27,038 nt of DNA from an uncultured Agathobacter sp. (GTDB taxonomy: Bacteria; Bacillota; Clostridia; Lachnospirales; Lachnospiraceae), in NCBI GenBank assembly GCA_934358675.1, contig CAKRKX010000027.1:1-27038 (forward strand), read 5' to 3'. The position numbers were made by a program, and so were the translations under genes. Below are positions 7,408-16,164 of the stretch, one piece after another; position 1 is the stretch's first letter, and every line of letters begins with the position of its first letter. The notes under the pieces were generated by a model. The model was not told the origin of the DNA. It did no database searches and worked only from the letters and a program-made list of their open reading frames with translations.

Positions 7408-7424
7408 CCTCCTTGTGCTATAAT
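7397..7424 (+). promoter_or_regulatory. Promoter for asnA
   Basis: TTGAAT (7397-7402), 16 bases, TGCTATAAT with a perfect extended -10 (TATAAT 7419-7424). The leader is about 47 bases. No T-box specifier or antiterminator is possible in so short a leader. Confidence 0.75.
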
Positions 7425-7477
7425 AAAATGCGGATTAGAAATCTGTTTATTTTATATAGAAATAAAAAGGAGACCCA

Positions 7478-8488
7478 ATGGAACAACTGATTTTACCAAA
7501 AGATTACAAATCCGAGCTGAATCTTCACGATACGCAGCTTGCGATCAAGACAGTAAAAGACTTTTTTCAGGCTTTACTTGCACAGAGACTGAACCTGACC
7601 CGTGTATCCGCTCCGCTTTTTGTTGATCCTGCAACCGGACTCAACGACAACTTAAACGGTTACGAGCGCCCTGTTACATTCGGTATCAAGGAGCAGAATG
7701 AGAAGAACGCTGAGGTCGTACACTCTCTTGCCAAGTGGAAGCGTTATGCATTAAAGAAATACGGTTTCTCTCTTGGAGAGGGAATCTACACCGATATGAA
7801 TGCGATCCGCAGAGACGAGAGCACAGACAATATTCACTCGATCTTCGTTGACCAGTGGGATTGGGAGAAGATCATCTCCAAGGAAGACCGCAATCTCGAC
7901 TTCTTAAAGGATACCGTCCGCACCGTATACAAGTGTCTGCGCAAGACCGAGCAGTATATGGCGATCCAGTACGATTACATTGACCTGACTCTCCCGAAGG
8001 ATATCTTCTTTATCACTTCTCAGGAGCTTGAGGATATGTTCCCAGACAACACACCGAAGGAACGCGAGTACTATATTACAAAAGCCAAGGGTGCTGTCTG
8101 CATTATGCAGATCGGCGATGAGCTTGCTTCCGGCGAGCCACATGACGGTCGTGCACCGGACTATGATGACTGGGCATTAAACGCTGATATCCTTGTGTAC
8201 TATCCGGTACTTGATATCGCATTAGAGTTATCTTCCATGGGAATCCGTGTTGATAAGGATGCACTCCTCTCCCAGCTTGATAAGGCAGGCTGCCCGGAGC
8301 GCAAGGAGCTTCCATTCCAGAAAGCGATCATCGATGAGGAACTTCCATACACCATCGGTGGCGGAATCGGACAGTCCCGTATCTGTATGTTCTTCCTTCG
8401 CAAGGCACACATCGGAGAAGTACAGAGTTCTCTGTGGCCTGAGGAAGCAATTAAAGAATGTGAGGATCACGGAATCCAGTTGTTGTAA
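7478..8488 (+). CDS. asnA: Aspartate-ammonia ligase (ammonia-dependent asparagine synthetase A)
   Basis: The enzyme makes asparagine from aspartate, ammonia and ATP in the cytosol. It has 336 residues, close to the usual 330. It is a class II aminoacyl-tRNA synthetase-like fold. Family blocks seen: LTRVSAPLFVDPATGLND (about 39-56), FVDQWDWEK (about 123-131), QIGDELASGEPHDGRAPDYDDW (about 209-230) and GGGIGQSRICMFFLRKAHIGEV (about 295-316), the last being the motif 3 ATP-binding arginine. GGAG lies five bases before ATG. The gene is monocistronic, with its own promoter and a strong terminator. It draws on free ammonia, in keeping with an anaerobic gut-type lifestyle (inference). Confidence 0.97.
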   Translation: MEQLILPKDYKSELNLHDTQLAIKTVKDFFQALLAQRLNLTRVSAPLFVDPATGLNDNLNGYERPVTFGIKEQNEKNAEVVHSLAKWKRYALKKYGFSLGEGIYTDMNAIRRDESTDNIHSIFVDQWDWEKIISKEDRNLDFLKDTVRTVYKCLRKTEQYMAIQYDYIDLTLPKDIFFITSQELEDMFPDNTPKEREYYITKAKGAVCIMQIGDELASGEPHDGRAPDYDDWALNADILVYYPVLDIALELSSMGIRVDKDALLSQLDKAGCPERKELPFQKAIIDEELPYTIGGGIGQSRICMFFLRKAHIGEVQSSLWPEEAIKECEDHGIQLL

Positions 8489-8507
8489 TCTGTGATTTAA
8501 ATCTAAT

Positions 8508-8555
8508 AAAAAGTCGGTTGACAATTTCTTTTTGAAACTGTCAGCCGACTTTTTT
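8508..8555. terminator. Bidirectional intrinsic terminator after asnA
   Basis: AAAAAGTCGGTTGACA (8508-8523) pairs with TGTCAGCCGACTTTTT (8539-8555) with one G-T pair, and TTTC/GAAA extends the stem to a TTTTT loop. A and T tracts flank it on both sides, so it can also end nadE transcripts coming from the right. Confidence 0.88.
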
Positions 8556-8666
8556 AGGTTCTATATAAATAATTACGATTTCTTCGTTCTTCAAACTTTC
8601 GGAATCGCACAGCTTTCGTGATACATCAAAGATGTAACACATTATGCGCAATCCGGGCTACTCGCC

Positions 8667-10586
8667 CTACTTGCTTGACGGAATTATTCTTTCAAGCTCT
8701 TCTTTCCAGATCGTATAGCATGCGTCACTCGGCATACGCAGATCTCCTCGCGGCGATACCGCAACAGATCCGACCTTCGGACCGTCCGGCAGGCAGGAAC
8801 GCTTGAAATGCTGCGCAAAAAATCTTCGGTAGAACGTCTTCAGCCACTTCAGGATAAATGCATCATCATAAGTGTCCATAAAGGCAGCCTTTGCCAGACG
8901 ATAGATCTTCTCCGGTGAAAATCCAAAACGAAGCATATAATACAGGAAGAAATCATGAAGTTCGTACGGTCCCACCAAATCCTCCGTCTTCTGCGAGATC
9001 TTGCCATCCTCCGGCGGAAGAAGTTCCGGCGATACCGGTGTATCCAGCACATCCAGAAGCGTCTTTTCCAGAAGCTGATCTCCACAGGTATCCGCATAGT
9101 AACGCACAAGATGGCGCACCAGCGTCTTCGGTACGGATGCATTCACCGCATACATGGACATATGATCCCCATTGTACGTTGCCCAGCCCAAAGCCAGCTC
9201 CGACAGATCTCCGGTTCCGATTACGAGTGCATTATTCTTATTTGCAATATCCATCAGTATCTGTGTGCGCTCACGCGCCTGCGAATTCTCATATGTCACA
9301 TCATGCACCGAACTATCCTGTCCGATATCCGCGAAATGCACATTGACCGCATTCTTGATATCCACTTCCACAAACTCCGCACCGAGACACTTGATCAGAT
9401 TGACCGCATTGTCATACGTCCGGTCTGTCGTTCCGAATCCCGGCATTGTGACCGCGGTAATTCCTTTGCGGTCTCTTCCGAGCAGATCAAAGGCCCGTGC
9501 CGTGACAAGCAGTGCCAGCGTGGAATCCAGTCCGCCCGAGATCCCAACGACAGCACCTGCACCGGTATGCTCGAGACGTTTCTTAAGACCCATCGCCTGG
9601 ATCATCAGGATCTCATCACATCGACTGTCCCGATCCGCCTTGTTGCCCGGAACAAACGGCGCCGGATCAATGTAGCGTGTCAGCTTTGTATCTTCCTCTT
9701 CCAGCTCGAATTCCACTTCCGCATAAGTATTCTCGGTTGTAAAAGTCGTCATTCTGCGTCTCTCGGCGATCAGCTTCTCCACATCGATCTCCGTGTAGAT
9801 CACACCGTGTCCGAAACGCTTTGATTCTGCGAGCAGACGTCCATTCTCCGCGATCATGTTATGTCCGGAGAATACCAGATCCTGCGTTGACTCGCCCTCT
9901 CCCGCAGATGCATAGATGTAGGCACAGATCAGTCTTGCAGACTGGCCGCAGACCAGTTCCTTGCGGTATGCGGATTTGCCGGTGATTTCATTGGATGCCG
10001 ACAGATTGACGATCACATCCGCGCCCTCCATCGCATGCGCAATGCTCGGCGGGTTCGGTGTCCACAGATCCTCACACAGCTCCGCTGCGATCTTAAGCTT
10101 CGGCATCTGATCACACACGAAAAGCTGCTCACGGTCCACCATGACCACATTGCCGTCCGGAAGTGTCACCTCCGCACTCAACTCCGCCCCCGATGCGAAA
10201 TGCCGCATCTCATAGAATTCGTTATAATTCGGAATATAGCTCTTCGGCACCATTCCAAGCACTTCTCCACCCGAGATCGCCGCAGCCACATTATAGAGCT
10301 TTCCGTTGACCTCATAAGGCAATCCGACAAAATAAATACCCGGAATCGATGCACTCACCTCGGCAAGCTGCATCAGCGCATCCTTCGCTGCCGCCAGCAG
10401 TTTCTCCTGCAAAAACAGATCCTGACACGTATATCCGGTGATACAAAGCTCCGGAAATACCGTGATCCGTGCGCCCCAGGCGGCACTCTCCGTCATAAGA
10501 AGACGGATCTGCTCCGTATTATATACCGTATCTGCAACTTTGATCTTCGGTGTCACAGCCGCAACTTTTACAAATCCGTGTTTCAC
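8667..10586 (-). CDS. nadE: Glutamine-dependent NAD+ synthetase
   Basis: The enzyme makes NAD+ from deamido-NAD+, ATP and glutamine. The 639-residue protein has an N-terminal nitrilase-type glutaminase with the triad Glu46 (FPELCITGY), Lys115 (VPKSYIPNY) and Cys171 (AAELCEDLW), and a C-terminal ATP pyrophosphatase domain with the P-loop SGGLDST (350-356). DLSELALGWATYNGD is the NAD synthetase signature. The start is GTG with AAAGGAG eight bases upstream. It overlaps the hslO stop by four bases (GTGA), so the two genes are translationally coupled. It is the last gene of a methyltransferase-hslO-nadE operon. Between it and the asnA terminator 8556-8666 holds only short hairpins (TACATC/GATGTA; GGGC/GCCC). 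Confidence 0.96.
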   Translation of the reverse strand: MKHGFVKVAAVTPKIKVADTVYNTEQIRLLMTESAAWGARITVFPELCITGYTCQDLFLQEKLLAAAKDALMQLAEVSASIPGIYFVGLPYEVNGKLYNVAAAISGGEVLGMVPKSYIPNYNEFYEMRHFASGAELSAEVTLPDGNVVMVDREQLFVCDQMPKLKIAAELCEDLWTPNPPSIAHAMEGADVIVNLSASNEITGKSAYRKELVCGQSARLICAYIYASAGEGESTQDLVFSGHNMIAENGRLLAESKRFGHGVIYTEIDVEKLIAERRRMTTFTTENTYAEVEFELEEEDTKLTRYIDPAPFVPGNKADRDSRCDEILMIQAMGLKKRLEHTGAGAVVGISGGLDSTLALLVTARAFDLLGRDRKGITAVTMPGFGTTDRTYDNAVNLIKCLGAEFVEVDIKNAVNVHFADIGQDSSVHDVTYENSQARERTQILMDIANKNNALVIGTGDLSELALGWATYNGDHMSMYAVNASVPKTLVRHLVRYYADTCGDQLLEKTLLDVLDTPVSPELLPPEDGKISQKTEDLVGPYELHDFFLYYMLRFGFSPEKIYRLAKAAFMDTYDDAFILKWLKTFYRRFFAQHFKRSCLPDGPKVGSVAVSPRGDLRMPSDACYTIWKEELERIIPSSK

Positions 10587-11452
10587 TTTCTTAACTCCTT
10601 TAACTCGTCAATGTCAAAACTGTATGCCTTATTACAAAACTGGCATTTGACCTCAATACTTTCTCCGTCATTGATGATGGAATCGAGATCCTTTCTGCTG
10701 ATCGTTGCAAGCGCACGCGAAACGCGCTCCTTCGAACAGTCACACACAAACGCTGCCGGGATCGTATCCACGATCTCCACACCGAATTCTCCGAGGATTT
10801 CTTCTAAAATTCCCTCCGGTGTCAGCCCGCGCTCCAACATCATTGTGACCGAATCAATCTCCGCGATGCGTTTCTCAAGCTTATCAATGATTTCATCACT
10901 GGTAAAAGGCATCAACTGGATAATAAATCCACCCGCCTGTTTTACCGTGTTATCCTTATTCATCAGCACGCCGAGTCCGACCGCCGACGGAATCTGCTCG
11001 GAAGTTGCAAAATAATAGGTCAGATCTTCTGCGATCTCACCGGTCTGCAACTGACACTGACCGACATACGGATCCTTCAATCCCATGTCCTTGATGACGC
11101 TTAAGATTCCAAGGTCCAGTGCCCCTCCGACATTCAGGTGTCCATCCGCATTTGGCGGAAGTTCAACGACCGGATTGCTCGCAAAGCCTTTGACATTACC
11201 ATGCGCATCCGCAGTCACCGTCAGTCCCTTTGCCGGTCCGCTGCACTGGATCTGTAACGTGAGCAGATCCTTATCGCCTTTTAACATGGTTCCCATCATC
11301 GCACCGCCGGACAACAGGCGTCCGAGCGCAGCCGTCATGATCGGCGACGTGTTATGATCCTCCCTTGCAGTCTCAACCAAATCTCTTGAAGTGATCGCAA
11401 ACGCACGAATGCTCGCACCCGCCGCAGTTGCACGTACAATATAATCTGACAT
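10583..11452 (-). CDS. hslO: 33 kDa redox-regulated chaperone Hsp33
   Basis: Hsp33 is a holdase chaperone in the cytosol that becomes active when its zinc centre is oxidised. The protein has 289 residues, the usual length. The four zinc cysteines are present as C237-x-C239 (CDC) and C270-x2-C273 (CQFC), spaced as CxC-x30-CxxC. The N-terminal domain reads YIVRATAAGASIRAFAI; the core contains GLTVTADAHGNVKGF. The open frame begins seven codons earlier, but GGAG lies eight bases before ATG 11452, which gives the family-typical MSDYIVRA start. An oxidant-sensing chaperone is an expected part of an anaerobe's stress defence. It is coupled to nadE by a GTGA overlap, hinting at a shared redox or cofactor link. 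Confidence 0.96.
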   Translation of the reverse strand: MSDYIVRATAAGASIRAFAITSRDLVETAREDHNTSPIMTAALGRLLSGGAMMGTMLKGDKDLLTLQIQCSGPAKGLTVTADAHGNVKGFASNPVVELPPNADGHLNVGGALDLGILSVIKDMGLKDPYVGQCQLQTGEIAEDLTYYFATSEQIPSAVGLGVLMNKDNTVKQAGGFIIQLMPFTSDEIIDKLEKRIAEIDSVTMMLERGLTPEGILEEILGEFGVEIVDTIPAAFVCDCSKERVSRALATISRKDLDSIINDGESIEVKCQFCNKAYSFDIDELKELRK

Positions 11453-11482
11453 AATATTTTCTCCTTTATCCATTAGCGTTAC

Positions 11483-12226
11483 TTATCTTGTTTTTCTTGC
11501 CACAAAGACGGCTCGCTCGCTGATGTCCTTAAGCGGCTCGTCCGTGTAATCATCATAGATCGCGATCTCGGCAAATCCAGCCTTACGAAGCAGCTGAACC
11601 AGAGTCTCGATCTCATAATTTCTCTGATAATGCGTCTCCGCGAATCGGCGGTACAGATCCTCTCCCTCCGGGATAAAAAGCGTCAGATCATATTCATTGA
11701 TCCCCGTTTCCTCATCATAAAAATTATCCCAGATAAAGCTGCCTTCCTCACGGCTCTCCGCAAACGTATTCTCCGCCAGAAGCTCGGTATACTTATAAGA
11801 TGTGTTGACATCGAAAATAAATACACCCTCATCTTCCAGATATTCGTACACTCCCGTGAAAGCTGCAAGCAGCTCGTCCTCATCAAGTACATAATTGATA
11901 CAGTCGCATGCACTGTAGACTGCGCGCACACAGCCATCCAGTTCCAGTTCCTGCATATCCTGAAGCAGATACAGAATCGGTACATCCCCCGGCTCCATCG
12001 CCGCAATCTGTAACATCTCCGCGGAGTTATCAACCCCCGTCATATCGTAGCCGCGCTCCGACATCAGACGTGTCATCTTGCCGGTGCCACAGCCCAGATC
12101 CAGGACCGGTCCGTCCTCAATATGATGTGCCTTTAATAATCTGCATAAGAAATCGCACCACTCTTCATATGGAACGTTATCCATGAACAGATCATACACC
12201 TGCGCAAAGCTTGTATATGCATCCAT
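11483..12226 (-). CDS. Class I SAM-dependent methyltransferase, substrate unknown
   Basis: The protein has 247 residues with a clear Rossmann methyltransferase core: VLDLGCGTG (41-49) is motif I, MTGVDNSAEML (about 60-70) binds SAM, and YSACDCINYVL (about 103-113) is motif IV. The C-terminal part carries an IETLVQLLRKAGF segment, typical of small-molecule methyltransferases of the ubiE/COQ5-like type. The substrate cannot be told. GGAGG lies about six bases before ATG. It is the first gene of the operon with hslO (30 bases) and nadE. Confidence 0.9.
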   Translation of the reverse strand: MDAYTSFAQVYDLFMDNVPYEEWCDFLCRLLKAHHIEDGPVLDLGCGTGKMTRLMSERGYDMTGVDNSAEMLQIAAMEPGDVPILYLLQDMQELELDGCVRAVYSACDCINYVLDEDELLAAFTGVYEYLEDEGVFIFDVNTSYKYTELLAENTFAESREEGSFIWDNFYDEETGINEYDLTLFIPEGEDLYRRFAETHYQRNYEIETLVQLLRKAGFAEIAIYDDYTDEPLKDISERAVFVARKTR

Positions 12227-12247
12227 ATTTTTCCTCCAATTTACCTA

Positions 12248-12276
12248 ATACTATCAAGTTTTATTCGCAAAAGCAA
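12248..12276 (-). promoter_or_regulatory. Promoter for the methyltransferase-hslO-nadE operon
   Basis: On the minus strand TTGCTT (12276-12271), 17 bases, TAGTAT (12253-12248), about 22 bases before the ATG. It lies back to back with the promoter of the plus-strand gene, the two -35 boxes being two bases apart. Confidence 0.55.
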
Positions 12277-12278
12277 GG

Positions 12279-12307
12279 TTGATTATTCCCCCCGAAACCA
12301 TTATACT
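12279..12307 (+). promoter_or_regulatory. Promoter for the membrane protein gene at 12339
   Basis: TTGATT (12279-12284), 17 bases, TATACT (12302-12307), about 32 bases before the ATG. Confidence 0.6.
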
Positions 12308-12338
12308 TGACTTGTAATATCTATGGAAGGAAATCGTT

Positions 12339-13382
12339 ATGCCAGACAATTACGAACATTATATCACACGTAATATCAAAGCCTTCTATCGCAAAAGGCT
12401 TAGGTCTCCAATTATATATTTACTGATTCTTCTCATCCTGTGGATTGTCCTGCCGCTCGGCGATATGCTCCATCCACACACGATGACGGAAAAAGAATCG
12501 TTACAGGCCGCTTACCAGTCGAAGGGCCGCTACGTTCACGCCACATTCAACACCTTGCGCTTTACCGGATACACCAGTGAAGCCTACGGTCGGACACGCG
12601 GTTATTACTATTATACCATGCGTGGCAAGCAATGTGTTATCGTACTTTTAAGTCCGCGTACCTGTGAGGAAGGACTTCCTACGATCGATTCGCTGACGGT
12701 TACCGGTCGCGTGATTCACGGTCAGGACTCCTATCAGGCGCTGCTGACAGCACTCGCCGGCGATCTGGACTGGACCGAATCCGGTATCAGCAGTCAGTTA
12801 TCGGAATACTATTTCAGCGAACCGGATTATCATGTGATCACCACAACGATCCTGTTCTTCGTTTACTTTGCAACGATGATCTACGCAATACTGTACGTTC
12901 TGATGTGCCTTGTGTGCATCCATTTTCCGGTGCTCGCTCCGGCCTGTCAGAACCTGGTCGTATTCGGTCATCCAGCCAGGCTGCTCGCGCAGGCTGAGGA
13001 AGAACTTGCCACACTCCCGCAGCTGGCAACCGAGGACATGTTCATCACGGAACATTTCTTCATTATGACCTCACCGGATGCCAATGCCGTCGTACCGATT
13101 GATGAAATTCTGTGGATCTACAAACATTCCACGCTTCACAAATTCCTCTGGTACCACTTCAGCATCTCCTACACGATGCATATTACGGCAAACAAGCATA
13201 TGTACGTCAACTGTCCGAAGAATACCAAGTCTGATATCGACGGTATCATGGACTACCTTGCGGAAGCCAATCACAATATCTTAGTCGGATTCAGTGAGGA
13301 GAACCGCCTGAAAGTGGAAGCAGTACAGGGCAAACCGTTCCACATTGAGAAATTTTACGCGTTGCTGCGCCGCAAAGTATGA
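12339..13382 (+). CDS. Membrane protein of unknown function with two membrane segments and a large extracytoplasmic loop
   Basis: The protein has 347 residues. A membrane segment at about 24-44 follows a short basic N terminus; a soluble loop follows at about 45-165, and a second segment lies near 169-195 (TTTILFFVYFATMIYAILYVLM). A C-terminal cytoplasmic domain of about 150 residues includes HITANKHMYVNCPKN and HNILVGFSEENR. I do not recognise a family with confidence; it resembles Lachnospiraceae proteins annotated as DUF6709. AAGGAA lies six bases before ATG. It is monocistronic, divergent from the methyltransferase operon and convergent with the histidine kinase. It is neither a known transporter nor an enzyme by visible motifs. 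Confidence 0.75.
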   Translation: MPDNYEHYITRNIKAFYRKRLRSPIIYLLILLILWIVLPLGDMLHPHTMTEKESLQAAYQSKGRYVHATFNTLRFTGYTSEAYGRTRGYYYYTMRGKQCVIVLLSPRTCEEGLPTIDSLTVTGRVIHGQDSYQALLTALAGDLDWTESGISSQLSEYYFSEPDYHVITTTILFFVYFATMIYAILYVLMCLVCIHFPVLAPACQNLVVFGHPARLLAQAEEELATLPQLATEDMFITEHFFIMTSPDANAVVPIDEILWIYKHSTLHKFLWYHFSISYTMHITANKHMYVNCPKNTKSDIDGIMDYLAEANHNILVGFSEENRLKVEAVQGKPFHIEKFYALLRRKV

Positions 13383-13391
13383 GTGGCGCAT

Positions 13392-13420
13392 AAAGTGTGC
13401 GGCAGAACCGCACACTTTTT
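13392..13420. terminator. Intrinsic terminator between convergent genes
   Basis: AAAGTGTGCGG (13392-13402), loop CAGAA, CCGCACACTTT (13408-13418) and TTTT give a perfect 11-bp stem. It ends the plus-strand membrane protein gene, and its T-run overlaps the stop codon of the minus-strand kinase gene. Confidence 0.88.
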
Positions 13421-16161
13421 TATGCATTCATTTCGCTAAACAGCGCAAATGCTTCTTCGCACACCGCGCTTCCGTCTTCATATTCCAGATTATCACAGGC
13501 ATCTTTCGCGCAGCTCAGCTTCTGCTCCTCCTCCGGTCCCAGTGCCGTCTCATCGAGCGCCTTGATATACAGCTCAATCTTGCGGAGATCATAGCTGTCA
13601 AATGCTTCCTTTAAAACCTCCCAAAGCTGAATCTTGGCATCCTGACCGATGCTCTGTCTTTGAGCCGCTTCCTTCTGTTTATCCGCATACTGTCTCTCGA
13701 GCTCATGATACTCTTGCTCCACCGCATCATGCACACTCTGCAGCTGCGTTAAGAACTTCGGAAGATTTCTTCTTATGAACGCATGGTTCTCCGTCTTGGC
13801 TGCCATCTCCATGATTTCTGCCTGATCGCCCATCTCCTCCTGACCGATCTGGCGGCTGATGCCTTTGATGCCGTGTACTTTGACACGGAACAGATCCAGA
13901 TTCGTTCTCTCGTATTCATCCAATGTTCCGATCAGTTCCTGCACTTCCTTACAATAAGTCTCGAGCGTTCGCGCATAGACAAGTGCTTCCTCTCTGTCCT
14001 TCCCCTGCAGATCCACGACCGCATCCGTCGGCGGGATCTCGCGATACTCAACCGGCAGACATGTTTCAAGAAGCGTGCGCAGATTTTCAAGCTGCACCGG
14101 CTTCGGCAGAAACTCAATAAATCCGTGGATCAAAGCCTCTGCACGCGTCGCCTCGGAGATATCCGCGGTCATCAGTACAAGCGGGATATCACAGAATTCG
14201 GAGATTTCATCCGCCGTCTCAATACCAGACTTCTGCGGCATCATCTGATCCAGAATGATCATCTGATACTTATGAAGCTTTGCCGCCTGAATCGCCTCAT
14301 CGCCGGAAGCGGCAAGATCCACCGTCAGCTTCCACGGTGCAACCAGTTTCTTAAAGATCAGACGGTTCACTTCCATATCATCGACAAGAAGCACACGCAC
14401 GCCCGGAAATACCCAGTTCGGCTTCACATCATTCATCGCATAGACCGGCTTTTTCATGAGCACATCCTGATCAATGTTTGCAGGCGGCAGCATCACAGAA
14501 GAGGTCTGCTCCTGCTCGATATCAAACATCACCTTCGTTCCCACGCCCTCGGTGCTGCTCGCGCTCACCGATCCGTGCATCAGATCGACCATCTGCTTGA
14601 CAAGCGATAATCCGAGACCGCTTCCCTCCAAACCTCGGTCATCCGAGTAGGAAACATACTCACCGAAGATCTGATCTAACTGTTCACTGCTCATTCCGAC
14701 ACCGGTATCCTCCACACTTCCGTGCACCCGCACAACGGAGCTGCCCGGCGTCATACTGCACCGGATCGTACAGACGACCGATCCACGGTCGGTAAACTTT
14801 GCCGCATTCGACAACAGGTTCTGTAAAATCTGGCGCACACACGACTCGTCTCCGATCAGCATCTCCGGAAATTCGCTCTCCATGCGTATCACGAAATCCA
14901 CCGGCTTCTCATTCAGATTCATCAGGCAGATATGTGCCTGTTCCTTTAGCAGATTATAGAAATTGTATTCTTTCTTATGAAGCGTCAGTTTTCCCGCCTC
15001 GAGCTTCGAATAGACAAGAATCGTATTGACCTGCTCGAGAAGAGTGTTACCGGCATTGCGGATATATCCGAGCATCGTCCGGCTCTCCGACGGAAGTTCC
15101 TTGCGCCGGAGCAAAATCTCGCTTCCTCCGATGATCGCATGCAGCGGGCTTCGCAGATCATGGCTGACACTTGCGAGGAATTTACTCTTAAGTACCGACT
15201 GGTTCTCCGCCTCCCGTTTCAGCTGCTCCATCAGCTTCGTCTCCTGCTTCAGATGCGTAATATCAATAACGCAGAGAATGTATCCGCGCAGATAATCATC
15301 CTTAAACACCGGCTGCAGCTGGCATTTGTAATACAGTTCCCCATACTGCTTTTCAAATTCATCCTCCGGATGTGTGCTCCAGCGCAGCATCGAAGAATAA
15401 TACGGATAATTGTCCGGTTCCTCCTCCATCGCCTGCACGGCAGACGCAAACAGTTTCTTGGCCTCAAGATTGGCATTGCGGAAATGCATCCGGCTGTCAA
15501 ACAGAAAACATGCGATATCCGACGTATTGTAATAGTCTTCCTGCATCGCGATCGATACATTCGTCAGCTGTCCCGTCATCATCAGATAGTAGATGATCAG
15601 ACAGGTACATTCCAGTGCGATCGGCATCACGATATCCTCCGCGCTTCTTGAAAACACGCGAAAAAGCAGAGCAAATCCCGGCAGCGCGATCGATGCATAC
15701 AGCATATCGTTGACATGACCTTCGATCTGTGAAAGCGGTGTCATTATGCGCGCATAGGTAGAGAATCCCAATGTCAGAAGTACATAACCAAGAAGGGAAA
15801 CCAAAAAGATATCCTGATAGGCTCTGTCATGGACCATATCGTGGAATATCATGAAATCCGAAAACAAAAGACTTAAGAAAAGAAGCGCTTCCACCCACGC
15901 TTTAATCTTGAAATGCATGAAATCCATCACATAATGAAATAAGGCATAGACCATCTGAATCACAAGAAGATCGATCAACGCCTCAAACACTCTCGAATAC
16001 CCCATGATTGCCTGCACGATCCGGTAAAAATTGTATAGCGCAATCAAAGCGAGCACCAGCGGTAAAAGCCGGTGCTCCCTGGCATGAAAACCTGTTGTAA
16101 TGTATGTCTGGAGTACAAAGAAGGTAATGCACATGCATACCCCCAGGAAAAACAGAATCAT
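13420..16161 (-). CDS. Membrane-bound hybrid histidine kinase with receiver and HPt domains
   Basis: The protein has 913 residues. Residues 1-200 hold about seven hydrophobic segments, a membrane sensor with no recognised name. A PAS-like region spans about 208-305. HisKA is marked by ASVSHDLRSPL with His334. HATPase_c carries NLLSNAAKFT (Asn452), DTGVGM (Asp485) and GSGLGLSL (513-520). A receiver domain follows (LLVDDMEVNR 591-600, acceptor Asp638 in ILDQMMP, Lys687). The C-terminal HPt-like helices carry KVHGIKGISRQIG with the expected phospho-acceptor His763. One polypeptide thus holds a full His-Asp-His relay. Its start ATG has GGAGG nine bases upstream and lies three bases past the HD-GYP gene stop. 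The nearest candidate acceptor is the receiver of that upstream gene. The signal sensed is unknown. Confidence 0.93.
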   Translation of the reverse strand: MILFFLGVCMCITFFVLQTYITTGFHAREHRLLPLVLALIALYNFYRIVQAIMGYSRVFEALIDLLVIQMVYALFHYVMDFMHFKIKAWVEALLFLSLLFSDFMIFHDMVHDRAYQDIFLVSLLGYVLLTLGFSTYARIMTPLSQIEGHVNDMLYASIALPGFALLFRVFSRSAEDIVMPIALECTCLIIYYLMMTGQLTNVSIAMQEDYYNTSDIACFLFDSRMHFRNANLEAKKLFASAVQAMEEEPDNYPYYSSMLRWSTHPEDEFEKQYGELYYKCQLQPVFKDDYLRGYILCVIDITHLKQETKLMEQLKREAENQSVLKSKFLASVSHDLRSPLHAIIGGSEILLRRKELPSESRTMLGYIRNAGNTLLEQVNTILVYSKLEAGKLTLHKKEYNFYNLLKEQAHICLMNLNEKPVDFVIRMESEFPEMLIGDESCVRQILQNLLSNAAKFTDRGSVVCTIRCSMTPGSSVVRVHGSVEDTGVGMSSEQLDQIFGEYVSYSDDRGLEGSGLGLSLVKQMVDLMHGSVSASSTEGVGTKVMFDIEQEQTSSVMLPPANIDQDVLMKKPVYAMNDVKPNWVFPGVRVLLVDDMEVNRLIFKKLVAPWKLTVDLAASGDEAIQAAKLHKYQMIILDQMMPQKSGIETADEISEFCDIPLVLMTADISEATRAEALIHGFIEFLPKPVQLENLRTLLETCLPVEYREIPPTDAVVDLQGKDREEALVYARTLETYCKEVQELIGTLDEYERTNLDLFRVKVHGIKGISRQIGQEEMGDQAEIMEMAAKTENHAFIRRNLPKFLTQLQSVHDAVEQEYHELERQYADKQKEAAQRQSIGQDAKIQLWEVLKEAFDSYDLRKIELYIKALDETALGPEEEQKLSCAKDACDNLEYEDGSAVCEEAFALFSEMNA

Positions 16162-16164
16162 ATC

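Noticed and set aside
7425..7477. T-box riboswitch before asnA
   Set aside because: The leader is about 50 bases, too short for the stems and no T-box core sequence is present.
8489..8666. Extra gene between asnA and nadE
   Set aside because: Only the shared terminator and short hairpins are present; no open frame with a ribosome site was found.
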